From positions 62,001 to 126,000 of the forward strand of contig CALITO010000004.1 of assembly GCA_938041455.1 (NCBI GenBank): 64,000 bases of DNA, given 5' to 3'. The DNA comes from an uncultured bacterium (GTDB taxonomy: Bacteria; Armatimonadota; JACIXR01). Under the pieces are notes generated by a model. It searched no databases, had not been told where the DNA came from, and was given only the letters and a program-made list of their open reading frames with translations. The position numbers and the translations under genes are program-made. Positions 9,450 through 17,825 of this stretch are shown piece by piece (the first letter of the stretch is position 1; each line of letters opens with the position of its first letter).

Positions 9450-10057
9450 CTTTTACTGTAGAACTTGCTTCTGAATTTTCTGAGATTAACCTCGTCATAG
9501 GGACTAAGATTACCTACCAACCAATAGTAAAATCCTGCCTTATTGCTGTCCCCCTTCACATTGTATACATCCCCAAGAAGACAGAGATAGAGGGGATTCT
9601 CTGGTCTTAATTTATGTGCTCTTATAAACTCTCTTTCCGCTTCGTTCAACCGCTTGGCAGAAACGAGAGCCACCCCTAACCAAGCGTGATAAAAATCATC
9701 AAATGGTTCCAATTTTACAGCGGATTCCCAATGATGGAGAACGCCTTGCATATCCCCTACTTCCCAAAGGATCTCTCCCAAAGTGAAATGATAAAACGGG
9801 TCATTGGGCTCTTCCCTTACCACCTCTTGGAGAAGTTGGGCAGCGTCTTTGAATTTCCCCATCTCCTTAAGCAGAAGGGCGAGGCGATATTTATAAAAAT
9901 TTTTGGGAGAAATTTGGATGGCATAGCGATAGAATTTATCAGCTATTCGCAATTTCCCTATAAAGCGGAAGAACTCGCCCAGGTTGAAAAACGCCTCCGC
10001 GGAGGAAAGACCAAATTTGGCAGTCTTTTTTATCATCTTTTGGTGTTTCTTGAGCAT
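9440..10057 (-). CDS. TPR-repeat protein of unknown role
   Basis: About 205 residues composed of tetratricopeptide-like helix pairs, with recognisable units such as AAQLLQEVVREEPNDPFYHF, GVLHHWESAVKLEPFDDFYH and AEREFIRAHKLRPENPLYL, spaced by about 34 residues. There is no signal peptide or membrane segment, so it is probably a cytoplasmic scaffold; no partner can be named. I place the start at ATG 10057; a TTG two codons upstream (10063) is an alternative, and neither has a strong Shine-Dalgarno. It follows dtd by a short gap and is the last gene of the secDF-recJ-rel-dtd run. Confidence 0.78.
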   Translation of the reverse strand: MLKKHQKMIKKTAKFGLSSAEAFFNLGEFFRFIGKLRIADKFYRYAIQISPKNFYKYRLALLLKEMGKFKDAAQLLQEVVREEPNDPFYHFTLGEILWEVGDMQGVLHHWESAVKLEPFDDFYHAWLGVALVSAKRLNEAEREFIRAHKLRPENPLYLCLLGDVYNVKGDSNKAGFYYWLVGNLSPYDEVNLRKFRSKFYSKSCL

Positions 10058-10070
10058 TTTCAAAAGTTTA

Positions 10071-10517
10071 TCATGGTTTATCCCTGCTGTCTATAACTAT
10101 GGTTACAGGGCCATTATTTATTAGGTTTATAAGCATCTTTTTCCCAAATATACCCCTTTTCGTTGGAGCATACTGCTCGAACAAAGAACAGGAAAAAGCA
10201 AATAAATTTTCGGCAACCTGGGGGGAAGCCGCTTCGATGAAATCGGGACGCCTGCCTCTTTTTGTTGAGGCGAGAAGAGTAAACTGAGACACAACTAATA
10301 TCTCCCCTCCGATATCCAATAAGGAGAGGTTCATCTTTCCCTCCTCATCCTCAAAAATGCGAAGGTTCACTATTTTCTCCACGATGTAGCGAGCATCCCT
10401 CTCGTCATCATCTCGGTGCACACCAAGAAGAACCAAGATGCCTTTCCCAATGGCGGAGATCTCCTTTCCCTCTACCATCACCGATGCTTTATCTACTCTC
10501 TGAACCACTGCCCTCAT
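10071..10517 (-). CDS. dtd: D-aminoacyl-tRNA deacylase
   Basis: A 148-residue protein beginning MRAVVQRVDKASV, with the two diagnostic motifs SQFTLLA and NNGPVTI that build the active site at the dimer interface. The enzyme hydrolyses D-amino acids (and glycine from tRNA-Ala) off mischarged tRNAs in the cytoplasm. The start codon overlaps the rel stop (ATGA), as expected for the conserved rel-dtd pair known from Firmicutes. The encoded length is normal for the family and no key residue is missing. Confidence 0.96.
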   Translation of the reverse strand: MRAVVQRVDKASVMVEGKEISAIGKGILVLLGVHRDDDERDARYIVEKIVNLRIFEDEEGKMNLSLLDIGGEILVVSQFTLLASTKRGRRPDFIEAASPQVAENLFAFSCSLFEQYAPTKRGIFGKKMLINLINNGPVTIVIDSRDKP

Positions 10518-12685
10518 AATTTCCTGCCGCCTTGGCTGGAGGTGCCAACCCGATAAATATCTATTACATCACTCAATTTGGCTATCTTTTCCATAACCCT
10601 GTTTAAGTGTTTTACATCCTGGATATCAATAAAGGCGCTTATCGTTGCGGTCTTGTCGCTCCTCGTTTTAACCCTAAGGGAACTGATATTTACTCCTTCG
10701 CTACTTATAATTGCACTTATGTCGGAGAGCAATCCTATCCTATCTATTGCTTCTATCTGCACTGCCACTGGTATAGCTCTCTCTCCCTTCACCCAGTTTA
10801 GTTTTACTAATCTCTCTTTTTCTTGAGGGGGGAGATTTTCCACATTAGGGCAGTTGGAGCGGTGCACTGTTATACCTTTACCCCTTGTGATGAATCCTAT
10901 TACATCTTCACCTGGAAGGGGATAACAGCATTTTGCCCTCTTTATAACAATACCGTCTACCCCTATCTCGGGCAGGCTAACTCGTAGGAGAGCCTGCTGG
11001 GGAGTAGTTATTGGTGGGGGGTATTTCCTCTTGATTTTTTCCAATACATTGTGTATGGAAGTGGAACCATAACCTATGGAAGCTAAAAGGTCCTCCGGGG
11101 AGGCAAATCCGAGACGAGAAGTTAATGCCTCTACTTCCTTTTCCAAGTCAAAGTCAGGGGGGAGATGGCTTATATTTGCCACTTCCTTTAGGAGAAGTGC
11201 CCTACCTTTTTCTATTGCTTCTTCTTTATGCTGTTGTCTGAAGAAACGTTTTATACAGTTTTTGGCGTGGGGGGTTTTAACGAACCTCAGCCATTCTAAG
11301 GAGGGACGAGCGGACGATTTTGTAAGTATTTCAACCTTTTCTCCCGTGCGCAAAATATAATCTAAGGGAACGATTCTTCCATTTACCTTTGCTCCAGCGC
11401 ACTTGTTTCCAACATCTGTATGAACGAGGTAGGCAAAATCTACAGGTGTGGAACCTGCTGGTAGGTCGAAGATGTCTCCTTTGGGGGAGAAGACGAACAC
11501 TCTATCGGAGAAGAGGTCTTCTACAACTGAGCGAAAGAACTCTGCAGGGTCTCCATAGTCTGCCTGCCAGGCGAAGATTTGGCTTCGCAGCTGGCGGATT
11601 CTTTCCAAGAAATCCTTGTCGTCCTTCGCATCCTTCTTGTAATACCAGTGGGCGGCTAAGCCGAACTCTGCCTCCCTGTGCATATCCCAGGTTCTAATCT
11701 GAACCTCCAAGGGTTTGCCCCGTGGGCCTATAACTTTTGTATGAAGGGAACGATAGCCATTGGGCTTGGGGGAAGCGATGAAATCGCTGAACATCCCGGG
11801 AATGGGCGGCCAAGTTTCATGAACTATACTCAGTGCAATGTAACATTGCTCTTTTGTATAGACTATTATCCGTAACGCGACCAAATCGTAGACCTCTTCC
11901 AAAGGAATGCTGTCCCTTTGCATCTTCCTGTAGATGCTCCAGAGGTGTTTCGCTCTCCCATAGACCGTGGCTTCAATGTTTTCCTTTGCCAGTTTATCTC
12001 GTAAAACTTGGGCTGCTTCCTCTACCTCTGCTTCCCGGTCAGCCCTTATCTTCTCCAGTTCTTCTTCCAATTCCTCAAATTCCTGTGGATAAAGATATTG
12101 AAAGGCAAGGTCTTCCAATCGCCATTTGAACTCCCAGATACCCAATCTATTAGCCAATGGGGCAAACACTTGCATCGTTTCCAAGGCTACCTTCTTCTGC
12201 TTATCTGGAGTTAAAGCGTAAAGAGTTTGCATATTATGCAGTCTATCGGCTAATTTTAAAAAGATGACACGTATGTCCTTTGCCATAGCGAGAAAAAGCT
12301 TGCGTATGTTCTCCGCTTGTGTCCTCTCTTCCCGGAAATACTCCTTTTCCGTGTGGGAAAGTTTAGTTACACTCTCCACCAGTTCACCTACTTGTTCCCC
12401 GAAATGCGCCTTTATAAAAGAAAGGTCGAAGTGCTTACCATCTTCCAGCACATCGTGAAGCAAGGCAGAAATGATCACTTCCTCGTCCATAGATAAATCG
12501 GCGAGGATAAGAGCTACATTTAAGGGGTGGAAGATATAGGGTTCCCCTGATTCTCTCTGGGTATCAAGATGTGCTAGACAAGCTATTTGGGCAGCAAGGT
12601 AAATTCGTCCCTCATCTACTGCCTGACCCTTCTGCCTCATTTTATGGATTAACCTTCTTATTAATTCTCTTACTTCTTCCCACAT
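10514..12685 (-). CDS. rel: Bifunctional (p)ppGpp synthetase/hydrolase
   Basis: At 723 residues the protein has the full Rel/SpoT layout. It carries an N-terminal HD hydrolase domain with LLHDVLED, a synthetase domain including the substrate-binding GYRSLHT and EVQIRTWDMHREAEFGLAAHW-like region, a TGS domain (VFVFSPKGDIFDLPAGSTP), a zinc-finger/helical region with KRAKCCYPLPGEDVIGF, and a C-terminal ACT domain (RIGLLSDISAIISSEGVNI). Both catalytic domains look intact, so it should make and degrade the stringent-response alarmone. It starts one base after the recJ stop and overlaps dtd by 4 nt. The secDF-recJ-rel-dtd order resembles Bacillus, but apt is absent and a cation efflux gene sits between secDF and recJ. 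Confidence 0.96.
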   Translation of the reverse strand: MWEEVRELIRRLIHKMRQKGQAVDEGRIYLAAQIACLAHLDTQRESGEPYIFHPLNVALILADLSMDEEVIISALLHDVLEDGKHFDLSFIKAHFGEQVGELVESVTKLSHTEKEYFREERTQAENIRKLFLAMAKDIRVIFLKLADRLHNMQTLYALTPDKQKKVALETMQVFAPLANRLGIWEFKWRLEDLAFQYLYPQEFEELEEELEKIRADREAEVEEAAQVLRDKLAKENIEATVYGRAKHLWSIYRKMQRDSIPLEEVYDLVALRIIVYTKEQCYIALSIVHETWPPIPGMFSDFIASPKPNGYRSLHTKVIGPRGKPLEVQIRTWDMHREAEFGLAAHWYYKKDAKDDKDFLERIRQLRSQIFAWQADYGDPAEFFRSVVEDLFSDRVFVFSPKGDIFDLPAGSTPVDFAYLVHTDVGNKCAGAKVNGRIVPLDYILRTGEKVEILTKSSARPSLEWLRFVKTPHAKNCIKRFFRQQHKEEAIEKGRALLLKEVANISHLPPDFDLEKEVEALTSRLGFASPEDLLASIGYGSTSIHNVLEKIKRKYPPPITTPQQALLRVSLPEIGVDGIVIKRAKCCYPLPGEDVIGFITRGKGITVHRSNCPNVENLPPQEKERLVKLNWVKGERAIPVAVQIEAIDRIGLLSDISAIISSEGVNISSLRVKTRSDKTATISAFIDIQDVKHLNRVMEKIAKLSDVIDIYRVGTSSQGGRKL

Positions 12686-12686
12686 C

Positions 12687-14426
12687 CTATATCAACTCCT
12701 CCCAGAGGAAGAGCTGCCCTAAATAGGGCGTTCTTTCCTCGGAAATAATGGATATTCCCTCCCTAGCCCAACCCTTCAAGATCAATAACGGCTCGTTTAG
12801 TTGCTTGTCAATGTCCAGAGCGTAAATTATAGAGAATTTTTCAGGGAGTTCCTCTGCCAGCTTCGTAGGGCTCAAGCAGGGGAGTTCTTTCCCTTCTTGA
12901 ATTAGGGTGAAGAGGATGTATCTACCGCTTGAAAAAGGCGATGCCTGTTTTACTTCCACACCCTGGCTTATGAATAGTGGTTGGGGATTATCTATCCCAA
13001 AGGGAGCGAGCAAAGACACTTCTTGAGCCAATCTCGGCGTTATTTCCTTAAAAGATAAGATGTGTTCCGCTTCCTGTTTTGGGTAAAGATCCTCAGGGGT
13101 TAGATATTTCCTTGCTATCTCCTTAATTTCTTCTTCAAACTTCGGGAAATTGGCTACTTCCATTTCCACACCAACTGCGGCATTGTGTCCGCCGAAACTG
13201 AGAAGAAGGTAAGAAATCTCTTGTAGGGCTTTGAAAATGTTGAAGGAAGGGATACTCCTGCCCGAACCCTTTATCCTATCCCCATATCTTGAGAGAACGA
13301 AAACGGGTCTCTGATATATATCTACCAAGCGTGAAGCTATTAAACCCAAAAGACCCCTGTTCCAATTCTCCCCTTTAATCACTATCACCAAATCATTGTC
13401 CAACTCTACTTTTGCCAGTTCCTTTTCCATCTCTTCCAAAATCTTATATTCTAAGGAGCGTCGCTCCCTGTTGATTGCTTCCAACTCTTGACAAAGGACT
13501 TCCTTTTGCCCCTCGTTGTTTGTAAGGAGCAATTGCAGAGCCTTAGAGGGACTGCTTATTCTTCCCGGAGCGTTCAACCGAGGGGCAAGGATGAAGCTAA
13601 CCTTGCGGGAATCTACATATTGGTTTAACCCTGTAGCTTTTTTCAAGGCATCGAGCCCATTGGAAGGTCGCTCTCCCAATTTATCCAGACCAAATTTTAC
13701 AAGCACCCTGTTTTCGCCCAGAAGGGATGCTAAGTCTGCTATTGTCCCCACCGCCACGAGGTCCAGTTTGTCGTAAACGAGGCGGCAATCCCTCCCCATT
13801 GTGATAGTCAATGCCTGTGCCAATTTGAAAGCTACTCCCACACCCGTTAGCTCTCTGAAGGGATAGGAATTTCCCGCTTTGGGGTTAATCACCGCTAAAG
13901 CGGGAGGGGGCTCTTCCATCTCATGATGGTCGGTGATTATCACTTGGAGACCGTTGCGGTTCAACTTTTCTACCTGGTGAATGGAAGAACTCCCACAATC
14001 AACTGTTAAAAAAACGCTCGCCCCCAACTCTATCGCCTTCTTAACTGCGTATTCGGAGACGCCGTGTCCTTCCTTGTGTCTATTGGGAATATAGCAGAAA
14101 ACCTTGCCTCCCAAAGCGGTGATTACCTTAGCAAGGAGTGCGGTAGCACAGATACCGTCCACATCGTAATCCCCTTGTAAGAATATAGGATCTTTTTTGA
14201 CTATCGTTTCCCTTAATCTCCCCACTGCTATTTCCATTCCCTCTAATTGAAAGGGATCGTTTAAATGAGAAAGCGCAGGGAAGAGGAATTTCTTAGCTTC
14301 CCCCTCTTCCTCTATACCTCTATTTATGAGCAAGGAAGCGGTAAGGGGGAGTATAAAAAGACGATTAGCTAACTCCCTTGCTTTCTCTGTGTTCTGCCTC
14401 TTTGCTTTCCAAATCTCCTTGAACAT
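12687..14426 (-). CDS. recJ: Single-stranded-DNA-specific exonuclease RecJ
   Basis: The protein is a DHH/DHHA1 family 5'-3' exonuclease that processes single-stranded DNA in recombination and repair. Motif I appears as LQGDYDVDGICATALL, motif III as ITDHHEMEEPP, and the DHHA1 region carries the glycine-rich GGHNAAVG. The 579-residue length is usual for RecJ. The start at MFKEIWK gives a typical RecJ N-terminus leading to LLINRGI, but places the first 62 nt inside the 3' end of the cation-efflux gene in another frame, a rather long overlap. It is followed by rel after one base. Confidence 0.95.
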   Translation of the reverse strand: MFKEIWKAKRQNTEKARELANRLFILPLTASLLINRGIEEEGEAKKFLFPALSHLNDPFQLEGMEIAVGRLRETIVKKDPIFLQGDYDVDGICATALLAKVITALGGKVFCYIPNRHKEGHGVSEYAVKKAIELGASVFLTVDCGSSSIHQVEKLNRNGLQVIITDHHEMEEPPPALAVINPKAGNSYPFRELTGVGVAFKLAQALTITMGRDCRLVYDKLDLVAVGTIADLASLLGENRVLVKFGLDKLGERPSNGLDALKKATGLNQYVDSRKVSFILAPRLNAPGRISSPSKALQLLLTNNEGQKEVLCQELEAINRERRSLEYKILEEMEKELAKVELDNDLVIVIKGENWNRGLLGLIASRLVDIYQRPVFVLSRYGDRIKGSGRSIPSFNIFKALQEISYLLLSFGGHNAAVGVEMEVANFPKFEEEIKEIARKYLTPEDLYPKQEAEHILSFKEITPRLAQEVSLLAPFGIDNPQPLFISQGVEVKQASPFSSGRYILFTLIQEGKELPCLSPTKLAEELPEKFSIIYALDIDKQLNEPLLILKGWAREGISIISEERTPYLGQLFLWEELI

Positions 14427-15294
14427 CTTTCTTTTCCGGTTCCATATGGATAACTACCACCGCTAAGGGGAATATATCCCTTATATCCTTTTCCAAATGC
14501 TCTGATAAATCGTGGGCTTCCTCAAGGGAGAGACCATTGGGAAGAAGGATATGCATATCCATCTGTAAACTATTTCCCGCTCGTCTAACTCTTAGTTTGT
14601 GAAAACCCACTATGTTAGGATAATGCTCTGTCAAGAGCCTTTCCACTCTCCTTTGGATCTCCCGAGGCGCTTTATCCAGTATCTGGTGAAAGGCTTCTCT
14701 ATAGATGATTACAGCGGTCTTAACGAAGAAACCAGCAATGAGTATTGCTATCAAAGGGTCAAAAATGTGGATTCCCAATCCTTTGGCTACAGATAGAGCA
14801 AAGATTATACCCAGCGAATTGTAGAGGTCTCCTTTGAAATTCCCCACCAGAGAGAAAAGGGAAAGGTAACCTGTTTCCTTATAAATTTGGAAGAGGTATT
14901 TTATAAGCATAACCTTGAAAACGATGTTCAACAGAATAACGCCGATGCCGAATTCGGGCAATCTAACAGGCAAATTGTGCAGAATTTTATTCATAGCCTC
15001 AGTGCACAGGATCCCGGCAAATCCCACCATAATGGTAGCCTGGAAAAGGGAAGCTACCGCATCGTATTTACCATGTCCAAAGGGGTGCTCCTCATCAGGG
15101 GGAAGTGCTGCATGTTTGAGGAAAAAAAACATAAGGATAGAAACTAAAAGGTCTAAGAGGGAGTCAAAAGCATCGGCTACCACACTAAGAGAGTAGATAA
15201 GAACTCCTACTACTGCCTTCAGTGAAAGCAGTATTACAGCAGATATTATAGCAATAAGGGTAGCCCTATAGGCCTTCGCCTCCTTGGAAGGCAT
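14365..15294 (-). CDS. Cation diffusion facilitator family transporter
   Basis: A 309-residue CDF protein with an N-terminal block of about six membrane helices. The metal site is seen as VVADAFDSLLD in an early helix and a matching acidic residue in a later helix. The conserved HPFGHGKYD sequence lies after helix two, and a cytoplasmic C-terminal domain (from about residue 205) follows. Such transporters export zinc, iron, manganese or cobalt in exchange for protons; the metal cannot be told from sequence. It lies 9 nt after secDF and overlaps recJ by 62 nt, so it is part of the same transcript. Confidence 0.92.
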   Translation of the reverse strand: MPSKEAKAYRATLIAIISAVILLSLKAVVGVLIYSLSVVADAFDSLLDLLVSILMFFFLKHAALPPDEEHPFGHGKYDAVASLFQATIMVGFAGILCTEAMNKILHNLPVRLPEFGIGVILLNIVFKVMLIKYLFQIYKETGYLSLFSLVGNFKGDLYNSLGIIFALSVAKGLGIHIFDPLIAILIAGFFVKTAVIIYREAFHQILDKAPREIQRRVERLLTEHYPNIVGFHKLRVRRAGNSLQMDMHILLPNGLSLEEAHDLSEHLEKDIRDIFPLAVVVIHMEPEKKDVQGDLESKEAEHRESKGVS

Positions 15295-15303
15295 AATCCC
15301 TAT

Positions 15304-17679
15304 TCATCTTCTCCTTCTTTTCTTCTTTTTCTTTTTAACAACTTTGCTTCCGCTTGAGGTGCTCTGGGGAACGGGGATATAAACAGGTGTGGACTCAGGT
15401 CGGCTTGTTTCCCTCGCTATAGGAATTGGAGCGGGAGTTTCTGCAGGGGCTCTCTTTCCCCGCTTGGTCCAGAGGTAAACGATAGGGGAAGCGTTGAATA
15501 TACTTGAGTAGGTGCCAGTTATTGTGCCTATCAAGAGGGCGATTATGAAATGCTTTATCGTGGCTCCTCCCAAGAAGAGCAGCGCTAAAAGAACCAATAA
15601 AAGGGTCAAGGATGTATTTATGGACCTTACCAAGGTTTGATTTATACTCTTATCCACAACTTCGCCGTAGCTTTCACCCCTCATCCTAAGCCGCCAATTC
15701 TCTCTTATGCGATCGAAGACCACTATAGTGTCGTGAACGGAAAAACCTATCATTGTAAGCACAGCGGTGACAAAAAGCGAGTCTATCTCCATACCCTTCA
15801 GTTTTCCCAGAATAGCAAAGGAGCCGAACATCACAAGGACATCGTGAAGCGTAGCGGATACCGCTCCCACCCCATACTTAAACTCGTTAAATCTAAAGGA
15901 AAGATATAAGAGTATAAGAATGGAGGCGAGGAAAACACCCCAAAACGCCTTCTGCGTCAGTTCTCTGCTAATGGTAGGACCTACAGTATCCACGGAGAGT
16001 TCCTCAAATGTGCCAAATCTTCTTTCCAAAGCTTGCTCTATTTGCTTTCTTGCTTCCACCGTTGCTTCCTTTAATCTGATATATAACTGTTTATTATCTC
16101 TGCTCGTCTGGACGAAGGCGTCGGAGAACCCCGCGGTGGATAAATTCGCCCTCACCTCGGGCAAGGAGACCGGTTTATCAAATTGGAGGGTTATGAGGGT
16201 ACCTCCCGTGAAATCTATCCCTTTACGCAGTCCCTTTATAGGGGGAGTATAGAAAACAATACCGGGCACTATCACAGCGAGACTTATAGCAAACCAGCGT
16301 TTCCAATATTTCACGAATTGAAAATTTATTTTCCTTGTCCGAGGGAATACACCATAAAACTTTACATTGCGAAGGAAAGGGAAAAGGCTCTCAGTAAGAA
16401 TGAGCAATGTCCTGCTCACTGTTATGGCTGTAAACATTGAAAGGATGGTTCCAATCCCCAGAACAAGGGCGAAACCTTGGATGGGCCCAGTTCCAATAGC
16501 ATAAAGAACGATGGCTGATATGACCGTGGTAGTATTGCAATCAAATATCGCCGTAAAAGCACGGTGAAATCCCGCATCTATAGCGGAACGCAGGGTCTTT
16601 CCCGCCCTTAACTCCTCCTTGAGCCTCTCAAATATCAGGATGTTCGCGTCAACGGCCATCCCGATCGTGATAATGAGAGCAGCTATCCCCGGTAGGGTCA
16701 GTGTTACGGGTATCCCCTTGAAGATCGCGAGCATAAAGAGGGCGTAGAGGAGAAGGGCTATGTCGGCGATTAAACCCGGAAAAAGATAGTAGCCGAGCAT
16801 AAACAGCATAACTAAGATAATTCCTAAAATCCCTGCTTTTAAGCTTCTCTCAAGTGAGTCCTGTCCCAGTGTAGGTCCCACTTTTTCTATGGAGGCGATT
16901 TCCAAGGGGACGGGAAGGGTGCCAGCGTTTATTAACTCTGCCAATTGTTGGGCTTCCTTTAAATCGCGGAACCCCCCTTCTATCTTCACTGCTTCGGTAT
17001 AAATGTGCTGTTTAATAATGGGAGCGCTTATGACCTTACCATCTAAAACGATTGCCAAATAATCATTTATATGCCCAGCTGTGAAAGCAGAAAATTTCCT
17101 TTGTCCCTCTGGACTTAGGGAGAAGGCAACCTCTGGTTGGGCAAGGGAACGTTGGGCTCTCGCTCTTTGCTTTGGGTTTAGGTCTTTGCCAGTAAGGATA
17201 ACAGGGGCATTCTCCAAAACTTTGGAATGAGGGACTTCGTTCCCCTTTAAATCGTGAAAGATTACCTCTTCTCTACCTTCCCTCTCAATTATTTCCATCT
17301 TATAGGGAGCGGTGGGATTGTTCGGACTCTGCACATCCTGGAGATAGCGAAACTCCACCATCGCTGTGGATTTTAACATCTTTAGAGCTTCTTCTTCTTT
17401 TTCTATATCAGGAATTTCCACAACTATCTGGGTTGTTCCCTTGGCTTGGATGAGTGGCTCGGTCACACCTAAGGCATCAACCCTTCTCCGAATTATATCC
17501 ATAAGGGTGCGCTGGTGCTCCGCGGTTATATGAGGATTCTCTGGTGTGGGTTTAGCTTCCAACACAAGTCTTATACCACCCGCCAAATCGAGTCCCTTTT
17601 TGAAGGGCTTCTTATATACCACATATCCGCATCCAATTATTAATACAGCCAAAAGAATGAGCGTATACTTCGGTTTCAT
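15304..17679 (-). CDS. secDF: Fused protein-export membrane protein SecDF
   Basis: SecD and SecF are joined in one 791-residue polypeptide that uses the proton gradient to pull secreted proteins out of the SecYEG channel. The SecD half has the membrane anchor, the KKGLDLAGGIRL motif, the large periplasmic domain and a six-helix block containing AVDANILIFERLKEEL. The SecF half begins near residue 450 with RKGIDFTGGTLITLQF and has its own VHDTIVVFDRIREN block. The tail ends in a strongly basic Lys/Arg stretch, probably cytoplasmic. It opens the minus-strand housekeeping run, with AAAGGAGGT before ATG and a near-consensus promoter about 20 nt upstream. A secretome rich in glycosidases fits the need for it. 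Confidence 0.96.
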   Translation of the reverse strand: MKPKYTLILLAVLIIGCGYVVYKKPFKKGLDLAGGIRLVLEAKPTPENPHITAEHQRTLMDIIRRRVDALGVTEPLIQAKGTTQIVVEIPDIEKEEEALKMLKSTAMVEFRYLQDVQSPNNPTAPYKMEIIEREGREEVIFHDLKGNEVPHSKVLENAPVILTGKDLNPKQRARAQRSLAQPEVAFSLSPEGQRKFSAFTAGHINDYLAIVLDGKVISAPIIKQHIYTEAVKIEGGFRDLKEAQQLAELINAGTLPVPLEIASIEKVGPTLGQDSLERSLKAGILGIILVMLFMLGYYLFPGLIADIALLLYALFMLAIFKGIPVTLTLPGIAALIITIGMAVDANILIFERLKEELRAGKTLRSAIDAGFHRAFTAIFDCNTTTVISAIVLYAIGTGPIQGFALVLGIGTILSMFTAITVSRTLLILTESLFPFLRNVKFYGVFPRTRKINFQFVKYWKRWFAISLAVIVPGIVFYTPPIKGLRKGIDFTGGTLITLQFDKPVSLPEVRANLSTAGFSDAFVQTSRDNKQLYIRLKEATVEARKQIEQALERRFGTFEELSVDTVGPTISRELTQKAFWGVFLASILILLYLSFRFNEFKYGVGAVSATLHDVLVMFGSFAILGKLKGMEIDSLFVTAVLTMIGFSVHDTIVVFDRIRENWRLRMRGESYGEVVDKSINQTLVRSINTSLTLLLVLLALLFLGGATIKHFIIALLIGTITGTYSSIFNASPIVYLWTKRGKRAPAETPAPIPIARETSRPESTPVYIPVPQSTSSGSKVVKKKKKKRRRR

Positions 17680-17700
17680 CTTCTACCTCCTTTGGGAAAA

Positions 17701-17729
17701 ATTATAAGTAGCCCGGGAATATAAGTCAA
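17701..17729 (-). promoter_or_regulatory. Putative promoter of the secDF-recJ-rel-dtd run
   Basis: On the minus strand TTGACT (17729-17724) and a perfect TATAAT (17706-17701) are separated by 17 nt. Transcription would begin near 17694, giving a short leader that contains the AAAGGAGGT ribosome-binding site of secDF. This is the best promoter match in the window. Confidence 0.75.
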
Positions 17730-17781
17730 ATTTTTGGAGAGAGGCAATGGGGGTTTTCCTAATTAGACCCTAAAGATTTCT

Positions 17782-17810
17782 TTGACTTGAAGGAGAAGAG
17801 GATGTAAAAT
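17782..17810 (+). promoter_or_regulatory. Putative promoter of the recG-led cluster
   Basis: TTGACT (17782-17787) and TAAAAT (17805-17810) are 17 nt apart. The predicted start, about 17817, lies only some 9 nt before the recG ATG at 17826, leaving no room for a Shine-Dalgarno. The mRNA would be nearly leaderless. It sits back-to-back with the secDF promoter in the 146-nt divergent gap. Confidence 0.65.
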
Positions 17811-17825
17811 AAAAAGAACTCCGAG

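Noticed and set aside
9274-9498. Open frame on the minus strand across the tRNA-Ala region
   Set aside because: It runs through a perfect tRNA cloverleaf and has no protein-like features.
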